Made by a program: the position numbers and the translations under genes
In this document: positions 23,119 through 33,215 of the stretch, piece by piece
Layout: every line of letters begins with the position of its first letter
Numbering within the stretch: position 1 is the first letter of the stretch
DNA from: Sympetrum striolatum
Lineage: Eukaryota > Arthropoda > Insecta > Odonata > Libellulidae
Length of the DNA: 64,000 bases
Assembly: GCA_947579665.1 (NCBI GenBank)
Contig: OX388341.1
Span: forward strand, 4,774,001-4,838,000
Direction: 5' to 3'
The notes under the pieces: generated by a model
Told to the model about the DNA's origin: nothing
What the model saw: the letters and a program-made list of their open reading frames with translations, nothing else
The model's database searches: none

Positions 23119-23206
23119 AAAGAGGGACATGAATTAAAACTCCTTTATAAACAAAACTTTTCAAGTTATATTTAATCGGAAAATTACGATGGGGGATTAA
23201 AAGATG
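23119..23206 (+). repeat. right member of the ~90-bp inverted repeat pair
   Basis: It is the inverted counterpart of 20040-20130, with roughly four in five bases matching by eye over the whole length. Confidence 0.65.
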
Positions 23207-23227
23207 TTTTCATTCATAGACGCAATT

Positions 23228-23295
23228 CATGTCTATGCACGAACCCTGCAAACCGCCTCTCGGCGTGTGGCAGGGGTAGTGCAGCCACCTTGACT
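23228..23295 (-). repeat. conserved LINE 3' tail with GNRA-loop hairpin (copy 1)
   Basis: GTCTATGCACGAACCC, the hairpin at 23254-23265 and GTGTGGCAGGGG are shared with 26064-26120, 33790-33830 and (reversed) 53575-53640. On the minus (LINE-sense) strand the stem-loop reads CGCC-GAGA-GGCG. It lies just downstream of the LINE coding remnant. Confidence 0.7.
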
Positions 23296-23890
23296 CTATT
23301 TTCCTAAACGGTTTCTTTCGCATATTGTTCGTAGAAAAAATGATTTTTGAAACGATTCGTTCTAGCATCTATTCCCTAATCTTCCTCGCAGTATCAGAAT
23401 ATACAACAGGGGGTCACATTATATCGGTTACATCATCGGAGAACGTAATTTCTCTGAACTTATTTAATAAATTCATCCTTTGAATTTTTCTTCTATCTTC
23501 TAATGATTCCCATCCCTCGTCCTGTAATATCTGAGTGACACTCACTGTTTTATCGTAGCAATTCTTTACAAATCGTATCGCCTTTCGTTGTACTTTTTCT
23601 AAATCCCGAATATGACATTTCTCGGCGGGGTCCCATACACTACATGCATACTCAAGGTGAGGCCTAACTAACGCTAAGTAACGTCGCTCGCGAACTTTTT
23701 CTTCGCTCCTACCGACTATTCTTTAAACGAAGCCGAGTTGCTTAAGCGCTTTTCCACATATATTTCGTATGTTGGCACCCCATGATAGATTATTCGTAAG
23801 AGTTACTCCAAGATACTTTACCAATTCTACTGTCATTAGGTTTACTTGGAGGCTATAAGAATAATCATTTATTATAGATTTTCTTTCGAA
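23296..23890 (-). pseudogene. LINE reverse-transcriptase C-terminal part (CR1/Jockey-like)
   Basis: On the minus strand, in order: VKYLGVTLTNNLSWG-type sequence near 23830-23770, KALKQLGFVKRI, RPHLEYACSVWDP, EKVQRKAIRFVKNC near 23600-23570, and WESLEDRRKIQRM. This is the thumb and C-terminal region of non-LTR RTs of the CR1/Jockey type. One stop occurs near 23720 and the palm domain with its catalytic loop is absent, so this is a 5'-truncated copy. The conserved hairpin tail at 23228-23295 is its 3' end. A shorter relative lies at 26060-26345. Confidence 0.8.
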
Positions 23891-24340
23891 GAAGTTATCA
23901 CCTGAACACTTTTCTAAATTTAGCAGTCAAAGTATTGAGAGAATAAATCTGATTAATTTGTAACTTAACTACGCTCATTTACAGACCGTCGAAATTTGCG
24001 ACGTCGGATTCCTGTTCATCATGAAGTTGTTCTTGGATGATGATTATTATATCAAGCGTAGTAACATATTTTTCGTCTAAATAATAACTGCAATTTGAAT
24101 CTGCCGAATTCAAAATCAGTTGTAATTAGAATATAGTTTGAGCTTTCGTTTTGGCGATGACTGATTCATACAATGAATGTGTTAAGAAAAGTTTGTCTCA
24201 ATCGTGCCTTTGATACATCCGTGAAGTTTACGTTATTAGCGATTAGAATGAACTGCCTACAAGAGAGTACTATACTGCCTACAAAAGAGTGATTAGCTAT
24301 ACTTCGATTATTTTATGGAATTCGACTAATCATTTCAAAT
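23891..24340. other. no gene recognised
   Basis: AT-rich, no coding similarity seen. A 15-bp near-duplicate (ACTGCCTACAAGAGAG / ACTGCCTACAAAAGAG) occurs at about 24251-24290. Confidence 0.4.
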
Positions 24341-24816
24341 AACATTAGGTTAATGGTAGATATCTGGGGGTTATACCATTACTTTTTGTCAGGTAGAAAT
24401 TTGGAGGGTCTCCATCCTAATCCGGACCCTTAGCTCACCTTCGCAGCTCATGAGCGCCTTGCCGCCACAGCATGGGGGACCATAAAAAACTGACCGCGTG
24501 GAATACGATTTAAAAAATTATAAACAATTCAAATGAGCAACAATTTATTATCTTCGTCGTCTCACTCGTCCAAAGAGATATACAAGTGTGTTTTGATCGA
24601 CGTTCTACGATGAAAATTAAGATTTTTCGTGATTTCGGGAAGGATTTCTGGATTTCTAGATGTTTGCTAGAAATCCCTCCCCCCAACCCAACCCAACCCA
24701 ACCCATCCCCGGGGCAACGTTGCCGTGCGTCAACGGGTCATTTCTAGCAAAATCATGAAAAATCTTAATTTTCCGGTCCGGTATAACCCCCACATAACTA
24801 CCATTAACCGAACATT
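24341..24816. mobile_element. 476-bp MITE with 37-bp TIRs
   Basis: 24341-24377 and the reverse complement of 24780-24816 agree at 32 of 37 positions, sharing GGTTAATGGTAG and TGGGGGTTATACC. A second, inner inverted pair follows: AAAATTAAGATTTTTCGTGA (24613-24632) against its near-mirror ending at 24772, and TTTGCTAGAAAT (24662-24673) against ATTTCTAGCAAA (24740-24751). The whole unit can therefore fold into a nested hairpin. No coding content and no defined target duplication. Confidence 0.65.
24681..24705. repeat. short AACCC pentamer repeat
   Basis: Four to five CAACC units in the loop of the MITE. It is not the TTAGG insect telomere repeat. Confidence 0.85.
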
Positions 24817-25944
24817 ATACTTAAAAAATTGGCATTCATACTTTCCGCGCTTAAGATGAATTTTAAATGATAATACGACATGATTCATTTATGAAGTTTA
24901 TTTGCGAGATAGAATTATATATTTCCAATGTAAATCACAGTAAATATGTTTCTCATAAGAAAGTCGAAATATTTCGTCGGATCAATCGCTTGCAATGTAA
25001 ATGCTAGTTTACATCGTTGATTCGGAAGGGATTTCGATACTTTATTTAGCGCATTTAGATATTGCTTTATTTCAAAAATCGTGAATGAAATATAAAGAGA
25101 AGAATTTAGCGTCCGTCTTAGAATTAATTCCCGTATCTAAATCATAAAAATTATTTTAATTTTAAACTTGGCTCGACTTCCTCGAAACATTCCTTTGGCA
25201 ATTCGGGAGAGCCAAGGAGGGGAAGGAGGGAGTAAGGGGAAGGGGGGCTGGCAGTTGCTTTTGTTCACTCCGTTAATATCTTATTACTCTGTTTTGCCAA
25301 ATTTCGTTCGCTAGTGATAGTCTTTTCTTTTGGCAGCACTTGCTTCTTCGGCAGAGGGGTTGTGAGAATTGGACGGCTGATCATATATTATTCCCCATTA
25401 AATATATCCGTGTAACATCAATCGGTTAATTAAAAAAAGAAATCGGTATCTTGTCACGCAGTAATGTTGCAAATATTCATAAAATTAAAATGTGATTAGA
25501 TAAATATTTATATATTGATAAAATTAATAATTATAGTTTTTCGGTACTGATTGAATGATGATTTCTTATTATTGTTATTCCTGATAATTGAAATCGGGAC
25601 GCGTTGGATGGTTAAAGGCGACCAACAAAACTCGAAGTTAATTCATAATCGGTTATTTTCCAGAGGCGGACATTTTCATCAGGATGTCCCTCATTTGTGG
25701 GAAGGAAGCGAGGCTTCAATTCGAGGTCCTCTCTTAGCTCGTAATGTTTTCTCTTACCGACTACTTTGGCGTGATTTGCCGATTAAATACGCGGATAATC
25801 TACTTGAGTCTCATTCAGTTGAGGTAAATTATTTTATTCAGTACTAATTACAGAATGAATTAATTAAGCAATGTTTAAATCTGTGTCTTCCCTTCTTTTA
25901 TTATTTTTCGCCTCTTTGCAGAGGCCTATCAAGTGTAGGACAAG
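24817..25944. other. no gene recognised
   Basis: A polypurine stretch with GGGGAAGG runs occurs at 25208-25245. The frame 25551-25847 (+) has 98 codons and ends before GTAAAT, but has no recognisable domain. Confidence 0.35.
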
Positions 25945-26058
25945 TTTTCCATAACTTCTGACGGTAGCATTCCTATTGAAAAGAACTTTGAGTACAAAAG
26001 TGAAAGGGAGAACGCCGACAAAGACGGCTATTGGAGATGATAAACCTCTAATTCCAAT
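25945..26058 (+). repeat. left flanking direct repeat of the Penelope-like element (pLTR-like)
   Basis: GACGGTAGCATTCCTATTGA, GAGTACAAAA, AACGCCGACAAAGACGGCT and GAAACCTCTAATT-like blocks recur in the same order and orientation at 28830-28965. Penelope-like elements are commonly flanked by such pseudo-LTRs. This copy is shorter than the right one through deletion. Confidence 0.55.
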
Positions 26059-26059
26059 T

Positions 26060-26345
26060 GTTTGTCTATGTAAGAACCCTGGAAGCCGCCTTTCGGCGTG
26101 TGGCAGGGGGTGCAGCCACCTTGATTTGATTTTCCTAATCGATTGCTTTCGCGTACCGCGTAAAAACTGAATTCTCTAAACAATTCGTTCTAGAATCTAT
26201 TTCCCTCTCGCTGTATCTGAACGGCCCACATAACATAACAGGGGGGTCGCATTATATCGGTTACCTGAGAACGTAATTTCTCTGAATTATTGAGGCCTAA
26301 ATAACGTTAAGTAACATCGCTCGCGAACTTTTTCTTCGCTCCCAC
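26060..26345 (-). pseudogene. LINE 3' tail fragment with hairpin (copy 2)
   Basis: It matches 23228-23480 and then, after a deletion, 23660-23710 (GCTCGCGAACTTTTTCTTCG). The conserved hairpin is at 26087-26098 (CGCC-GAAA-GGCG on the minus strand). Only the extreme C-terminus and the 3' UTR of the LINE remain. It sits between the Penelope-like left repeat and its coding part, so it looks like a later insertion. Confidence 0.65.
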
Positions 26346-26379
26346 CCATTTTTAAGATGATAATTCTATCTAAGTCGTT

Positions 26380-28430
26380 CGAAAGGGTTAATCTATCCTC
26401 TAAACTCTCTATTTCCCAGTGAATCGTAGGCTTACAATTCTAATCGAGAACGTTTGCTGTATTGGTTCTTGATTTCCAAGTTCAACCAATGTTAACCAAA
26501 GATTGTAAGAATCTAAACATTATCCCGAATTTCATTAACATCTTCCCCAAAACAAAAAACTCTTCTGCTAAGAAAGAAATAATCACTGCCAAAAAAGCAT
26601 TGGTTGAACATGGAAATCGACAACCAATACAGCAAACGTTCTCGATTAGAATTGTAAGCCTACGATTTTCTACTAAAAATAACCAAATTTTGAACAACAT
26701 AGAATACATGCAGTGGGATATCTGCAGGAAAAAAGTACATGAAACCGCTATTCGTAAAATCATCGGAAAAAACTTCGTCGAAAACCCCACTCGTTAAACA
26801 ACTTCCGAAAAGTCCGCAAAATACCTCCAACGACGTAATTAACCCCTCCAAGGAAAGCATGAGGAAATCTATGGAAAGACCTAAAAAATGCATCCTTCCG
26901 TACAAAACCCATTCAAGAAACGATGGCAGATATTGAATATTCAATCAAATCCCTAACAGAACAAAAACACCATCAGAATTGTGTCAATTCAACAGATTTG
27001 TCAAAATCAGAAAGAGAACAACACCAAACACACATGCAAAAACGAACACGACACCATAAAATCACTCAATCAAAAAGACTGCTTTTATCTAAAAGCAGAC
27101 AAAGGGAACAAATCTTCGACAAACAACAGCACTTTGAAACAGTCAGACTCATGCTAAATGAAGACCCTTATTTGACCATTCCCAAAATACCCCCAACATA
27201 ATCATCATTTCCACCAAAGAGTCTCTTAAACAATGCGAACATTTTGTCATTTTCCTATTGAATTTCAATCTTCATGTTTCTAACCCAACAGTTCCAAAGA
27301 TGTATTGCCAAAAACACACAAGGAAGACACTCAGGCCTATCATATCTTCTATCACTTACAATTTATCACAATGGCTGCATCAACAATTCAAACCACTCAA
27401 TCAAGAATTCAACGTTCAAAACACAAATCATCAAGTTGCCCTCCTTACTAATGTCTCCTTACATGAAAACGAAATACTCGTTTCCTTTGATGTTAAGTCT
27501 CTTTCCCCAAGTATTGCTTTAGACATCACTTATCAGTTCCTCGTATCATTCTTCTGACTAAAACTTGCATGAAACAGAATTTCTTCCAAATTGATGGTAA
27601 CCTCTACAAAAAAATCACTAGCAAAGCAATGGGAAATTGCCTTTCACATTTCCTCTCACACTTATGACTTTCTTCGAAAAGGAATGCAAAGACCCCTTCG
27701 AATACTTTCCAAGATATGTTGAGGATGTGCTCGCCGTTTCGATGCTTCAAATGACACCATAAAATTTACCTGTGAAGTCTCTTCCGTTCTTAGATTAAAA
27801 AATAACCAGAACACTAGATTAACTCACATTCAACATATGCAGAAAACCCACAGACATGTATATTCCCGAAGACATCATATTTCTCAAAAGCCCCATTCTA
27901 TTCCGTGATTAACAGGCTTCTAAATGTTCCTCTATCGAAAAAAACTTAATCAAAGAACTCACTCACGTCAAAAAAGTCGCAAAAAAGAATGGATACGACA
28001 CCTCAATCGTGAATAACATACTTAACACAGACTCAATACGCAACAACACACAATCTTAACCTCAACTCAAGAGAAACACAACTTGATAAAATTACCTTAT
28101 CCCCCAGGTACTACCAACAAGTTAAAACCCATTTTTTCCATCAACAAACTCTGGAATATCCTCCACAACCCCAAAGACACCATCACATTAACACAAAAAT
28201 CAGGCATAAATGAAATTTCATGCCAATATTGTGAAATGATATGTATCGGACAGACGAAACTAAAATTAGAGAAACGTTTTCAAGAACACATTTCAAACAT
28301 ATAAATCCAGAGTGGCGCAGCATAATCACAGGATCACATTGGAAAATTTAAAACTGAAAAAATCGATACAAAAACCCTCAAAACTAAATGAAAGCATCAT
28401 CATTACATTTTATTATATTATTTTATTTTT
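26380..28430 (+). pseudogene. Penelope-like element: RT plus GIY-YIG endonuclease remnants
   Basis: Broken plus-strand frames read in order: an N-terminal lysine-rich region with DPYLTIPKIPP near 27165-27200; the RT fingers/palm start as PKMYCQKHTRKTLRPIISSI near 27297-27355; EILVSFDVKSLSPSIALDIT near 27475-27530; a GKxY-K-TSKAMG-type block near 27600-27640; and FPRYVEDVLAV near 27705-27740 (the Penelope RYVDD catalytic region, D changed to E). A GIY-YIG-like end follows: SGINEISCQYC, then GQTKLKLEKRFQEHI at 28246-28290. The tyrosines that give GIY-YIG its name are replaced (GIN, CIG). Many frameshifts are present. RT order plus C-terminal GIY-YIG is diagnostic for Penelope-like elements, which use the nuclease to nick target DNA. 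Confidence 0.8.
26422..26667. repeat. 70-bp inverted repeat inside the Penelope-like element
   Basis: 26422-26491 is the reverse complement of 26598-26667 at 67 of 70 positions, with a 106-bp spacer. The right arm is in the coding direction of the element. The left arm is therefore an inverted duplicate of its 5' coding region, as twin priming or a foldback event during reverse transcription would produce. Confidence 0.85.
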
Positions 28431-28814
28431 CTCATTTAATTTAATTTAACTCACTAACATTTTTTTCATTTTATACAAATGTTTGGTTGCATTTCAATGC
28501 TCCTTTGTTGATATTTATAAATATGTTTATTTATGTTTGTTTTTTTAAGATTCATTGTAATTGGTCGAAATGGCAGTTAATGAATCAACTTTAAATAAAT
28601 AAAAAAATAAAAATCACACACCTGAACAAAGAAAAAACTATGAACAGCGCCATGGGCTCTTCCCTTTATTCCCTTTTGGGACGTCGCAGGTAGTAAACAC
28701 CTGATGACCATCAACATCCCTTAAATCCGAATTCTTTTCAGACCCTTGCATACGTCACAGGAAATTCCCCTCCCACCCCACACGCAATATACACCTTGCC
28801 GGTTTTGATTTGTA

Positions 28815-28965
28815 TTTTATGACCCCTGAGGACGGTGGCATTGCTATTGAAGAGATCTTTGGGTACAGTGCAGTACTTTTTTGCTGTATCCGAGTACCAG
28901 AAAGTATGAGGAGGAACGCCGACAAACACGGCTTCTGGAGATTTGAAACCTCTAATTCATTTACA
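28815..28965 (+). repeat. right flanking direct repeat of the Penelope-like element (pLTR-like)
   Basis: It repeats the left flank at 25945-26058 and is more complete. It starts with CTGAGGACGGTGGCATTGCT, a form common at Penelope-like 3' ends, where hammerhead-ribozyme motifs are known. Here the expected GAAAC after stem II reads GAAGA, so a working ribozyme is doubtful. Confidence 0.5.
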
Positions 28966-30356
28966 GCCGTGTTCCAATATTTCTTTCTTTACAACAATGT
29001 TCGCTTTCCTCCCAATGGCTTTTAATTCACAATGCAACCGTCTCTTGGGTGCTTTTATTTTCTCCTTATTATACCATCATTAATTATTATGGGTATTAAT
29101 TAGATTTGAAAGTTTGGAGGTCATCACGCATTGAACGTGTACTCTGTATTTAAACTTGCCGTTTTATATTCTGGAACGTCGGAGTTCATTACGACATCCC
29201 TCGAAATCAGCTTGCGGATAAAGATGTGCTCTTAGGTTTTCTGTGCCTTACCAAGTTCATGTCGAATTAGGACTCCATCACAAACTGATGTTTTTGATAT
29301 TTTTTGGGAGTATTCGTAAGAAAAAGATGTCAAATGCTTATTTCCCAGTTCAGCTATCTGACTATCTGAGGTAATGAGTTTTTTTATTATGTTTCATAGA
29401 GTTCTACACGAGTCACTAACTCGGGCTCCATTCTTGATTAAGTGGTTTGGCCAATCGATGTCTGGAAGATTAAAATCCCATACAATGAATGCTACGATAT
29501 TCTAGTTTTTACGCGAAAATCTTGTATCCCTTTTTGAGCGTATTGCGCGCACGGACAAGTGTGAGATTTGGCATGCTTAAAGTTTATATAGAGGAGGTTT
29601 AGCGAAAGCTAATATATCTGTCCAAAGTATCCTTGGTTCGACTCTGGACGACTCGAATCGTCTGCGATAAGAAATGCACATAAAGTTCATTTTTATCGAT
29701 TGCAGACATTTTTTATTTTGCAGAATTAAATAAGAAATAATTATCGTACGAAATCGAGATGAATGTCAAAAGAAAGGAAATTGAATGCATTTTTTAATTT
29801 TGATCGTAGAATATCGCATTCTAGTCGAAATTACGAGAACTCTGGCAAAATGAACGAAAATCTTGTGAAATTTGTTCGTAGTAAACAAACCAGTCCCCCT
29901 GGCGACCAAGGCGATTGTTGAATCCGAGCTTATGCTTTTTCTCATTAGAATGCTGATTTTATCTCCATACCGAATTAACGGTAGCGACTCAGTCAGAAAT
30001 TATGAAAAGAGGGCAATTTACTTAGATGTCAAGATATGCAAACAATGATTCATAAGTAGCACTGCCATTGTACCGTTGTTTCGAAAAGATTTTTCAGGAG
30101 CTTCCAGGTAGGATAAATAATTCAAAATCGCGGAGATCCCAGAAGATGTACTCTTCTGCATTAATACTTATAGAAATGTCACCAGATGTGTGTGAGTTCG
30201 AGGGCTAAACTCCCGTTTGAAATACATTGGTGTGATTTTTAAGAATGTTTCCCTAACGACAGATGTGATTGATGACATCAATTGACCCATGTGAATATAT
30301 GGAAAAGATAAGCTCATAAAAATGAAAGGATCCGGTGCTTCCCCGGCGTATACTGT
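28966..30356. other. no gene recognised; lone GGTTCGA box at 29635
   Basis: No coding similarity. A single TCCTTGGTTCGACTC box at about 29629-29643, without further boxes at the array spacing, may be a stray remnant of the GGTTCGA family. Confidence 0.4.
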
Positions 30357-30492
30357 GGATGAAGTTCTCTCGGGTTGCAAGCCGGGTGATGTCGGTCCCT
30401 GTCTCCGGAACCATCTTCGCTCCTGAAGATGGTTCCGGAGACAGAAACGTCGAGAGACATCACGCGGCTTGCAACCCGAGAGAACTTCATCC
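30357..30492. repeat. 136-bp long hairpin (two-tier inverted repeat)
   Basis: The outer stem is 30357-30383 against 30466-30492, 27 of 27 complementary. The inner stem is 30399-30418 against 30425-30444, 20 of 20, with loop GCTCCT. Between them GTGATGTC pairs with GACATCAC around an unpaired bulge. The motifs CTGAAGATGG and GAAACGTCG on the plus strand occur at the ends of Penelope-like and related retroelements, so it is likely an inverted pair of such ends. Confidence 0.8.
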
Positions 30493-31323
30493 TCATAAAA
30501 ATTAAAAGGAAGAAAGTAAAAACATTAGCAAACTTTGTAAATTGAAATCCTACTGTTTATTTCTACAAATAACATCAACAAAATTTCGTATGATCGACGT
30601 TTTCTTTCTCAAAAACATGGAAAATTTTACCATCAAAATCAATCGAAAGGCTTCAATTTATGTAAATCTGTTATTGTTGTAGCAACCAAATAAACAAATA
30701 CTATAGTATAACAATCACTATTAGTTTCAACGGAAAATACGCTCTAACGTTTGCAATGATCAATGAATAGCTATAAAATATATTTTTAGTCATAATTCCG
30801 TCATTTTTGATGGGGAAATCTACTTTCTCATATATGATATGTGTAAAAAGTTCATTAAATTAAATATTTCATATCAAACCGTATATTGGAATTTTATTGA
30901 GTTTTTACGCATTGTATGTACGTCGCAGTAAGTCCCATCATATGGGATGAGATTTTATTTTTCCGAATATAATATTTATATATTCGCAAATTATTTACAA
31001 CTATTTCCGAATACATTATTATGATACATAAAATTTTTATGAAACACTCGTTTACACTTCTGAATCACTCGATTTACTTTCAAAACTATTTTAAGTTCAT
31101 CGGACAACATCCATTTTTTAACCGTCGATATTTTTGTTCGAATGGAAAATTTAAGATAAAAAAATCTGAATGAATTGTAAAAAAATGCGTTATCGCTTTT
31201 AAAAAAAGGCTTAGTAAAGCTGAACCTAATGTCCTTCGTATATTTCAAATTACTCGAAAATTAATGTAAAGAAATTAAAAGTATATAATTACCTAAATGA
31301 AAATCTGATGTGACCTGCACATG
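30493..31323. other. no gene recognised
   Basis: Very AT-rich with no coding similarity. The minus-strand frame 30991-31248 is lysine- and phenylalanine-rich and looks like chance. Confidence 0.4.
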
Positions 31324-32160
31324 ACTTTCTCCATATATAAGATGTAAATATTTATCTACGACAGTAATTTCGAACTCTATATTCCATCTAAACTTGGAAG
31401 ATGACTGATTAATTTATATATTATTATCTTTTACGTCACAAACATTATAAATAATGTTTTTCGGGACATGATCGATGAAAAACGATGAAATTGGCCTCTC
31501 GCCCATAGAGCCCATAGCGCCCACAAAGTACACAACCAGCTACTTCCGGTTTATCAGTATTTTATGAATAACTCCTAAACAATCAGTGGTACAAAAATAT
31601 GTTTCAACCAAAAGTTATAGTCAATTTTATTTTCTAAAACTTGTATAGATAATAGTATACACCTAAATATCATATTTATGGAGATACTTGGAAAAACCGG
31701 AAATGAGCTTTGAAGAATGAAGCTCGACTTTCGGTTAACCGATTTACTCCAAAAACTAATCAACTCTAACGACACTAATGAAAGTACTATATAAGAAATT
31801 TGGTGTTGATACAACGAATGGTATTTATGTTAGAGCGCCCACAAAGTACATTACAGCTACTTCCGGTTTATCGGTATTTCACGAATAACTCTTAATCAAC
31901 CGGTGATACAAAAATATTTTAAATACAAAAGTTATAGTAAATTTCATTATCTAAAACTTTTATAAGTAATACGGTGTACGTATATATCATATTTATGGAG
32001 ATATTTTGAAAACCGGAAATGAGCTTTTATGAATGAAGCTCGACTTCCGGAAAACCGATTTACTCCAAAAACTAATGAACTCTGACAGCACACACCACAG
32101 TACTATATATGAAGTTTGGTATTGATACGACCAATAGTTTTCACGTTAGAGCGCCCACTA

Positions 32161-32252
<92 letters not shown>

Positions 32253-32382
32253 ACAGGCATCATTCCGAAAATAGTCAAAACGTGTTATAGGGACCCCAAA
32301 TCATGTATTTCATCTGAAATCTCGAAGTCGAAATTTTTCATGAAAACAATACTTTCTCTATACTTCGTAAATGGAGAAAGTA
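31324..32382 (+). mobile_element. TIR element with 317-bp internal tandem units and a CA tract (copy 1)
   Basis: The ends ACTTTCTCCATATATAAG (31324) and the mirrored ATGGAGAAAGTA (ending 32382) form short TIRs. The interior has two tandem units starting with GCGCCCACAAAGTACA at 31517 and 31835 and a third start at 32151 that runs into the CA tract. Each unit carries CTTCCGGTTTATCGG and its partial mirror CTTCCGGTTAACCGATTTAC. A second copy, in the same order, is at 57445-58805. There is no transposase, so it is non-autonomous. Confidence 0.65.
32162..32256. repeat. CA microsatellite
   Basis: About 47 CA units between GAGCGCCCACTAT and CAGGCATCATTCCG. It occupies the same place in the element as the tract at 58.6 kb. 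Confidence 0.97.
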
Positions 32383-32580
32383 AAAATGAAATGTTATCCA
32401 AATACAATTTATATTATACCTCTATGAATATTAATATTTTTATTGGCGTTCATTTGATTCAATAATTGCATAAGAAAATTAAAATTGGCAATTATTTGTA
32501 TCAAAAAATAAATAAAAATACAAGTTGTCATTGTGTTTTATTTCTCAATAGTTACTAACATTAAATTTTACATTTCGTAG

Positions 32581-32713
32581 GTATGGAAGGGAATTAAGAC
32601 CACCGGAAATGACGTATTTGTTCACGCCTGCAGCAGACGTAATAGAACCAACATCGAAAACATTATTTGAAATCATTATAGATGTATATTCATTGACAGA
32701 AGAACCTCAATAA
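32581..32713 (+). CDS. candidate terminal exon, function unknown
   Basis: A strong acceptor context (TTTTACATTTCGTAG ending at 32580) is followed by 43 codons with balanced composition: YGRELRPPEMTYLFTPAADV, then a segment with SKTLFEIIIDVY, and a TAA at 32711. It is too short to be listed by ordinary ORF length cut-offs. I recognise no family, and no upstream exon can be paired within the window. It could be the last exon of a host gene transcribed to the right or a retroelement scrap. Confidence 0.3.
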
Positions 32714-32974
32714 CGTTCAAAATTAAAACTTAATGGATTACGGATTAATTTCGTGCACTGGGCGATCACTAGCATAAAATTAATGCATCCAGGCTTTAAT
32801 GTTTTGTTACATAATCACGTCTTCGAACGTCTTCTAGATTCCCAATAATGCCGGATTGTTAGTAAATTTTCGAAAATGCCAAAGGCGTTGTTATAGTCAC
32901 CACTTAGTAGCTTCTTGGGATCTAACCAATGATGATCCATTGAAAGAAGAAACAAATGGCACCCTTGGAACAGG

Positions 32975-33090
32975 TGCCTATATTCCTATCTATTATATAT
33001 AGACGCTTCTCCGGATTCATATTTATAGATAGGATACGAATTCACAGGCTAAACCACAAGCGTCATTGACTTGAAATTTTATAGGCCCTA
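32975..33090 (+). repeat. first segment of a GGTTCGA-family repeat (truncated)
   Basis: TATCTATTATATATAGACGC, CTTCTCCGGATTCAT, GATAGGATACGAATTCACAG and GCGTCATTGACTTGAAATTT match the start of the arrays at 12.66 and 37.42 kb in order. The copy stops before the first GGTTCGA box. Confidence 0.7.
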
Positions 33091-33132
33091 ACTAGAGATA
33101 GATAACTAACTAACTAGATAGGAGAGATAGAC

Positions 33133-33215
33133 ACGATCAAATACATTTTGATAGCAGATAGAGAATTGGTTAGATCGTAGGCTGTGTGTGAATTTGAGAA
33201 CGTCGAAAAAATTGA
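33133..33215 (+). pseudogene. Ty3/gypsy gag fragment
   Basis: GATAGAGAATTGGTTAGATC and GTGTGTGAATTTGAGAACGT-like sequence match 39847-39893 inside the gag of the element at 39.1 kb. About 80 bp survive. It follows directly on the truncated GGTTCGA-family segment. Confidence 0.75.

Noticed and set aside
24510..24701. Gly-rich minus-strand frame and possible telomeric repeat
   Set aside because: The AACCC run is very short, lies within a MITE, and is not TTAGG.
26482..26944. Minus-strand frames of ~100 codons
   Set aside because: They are the antisense of the Penelope-like N-terminal region and its inverted duplicate.
28700..28720. CTGATGA at 28702 as a hammerhead core
   Set aside because: No stem II and no GAAA follow at the needed distance.
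32109..32465. 118-codon frame with a Thr-His repeat
   Set aside because: It is the translation of the CA microsatellite.
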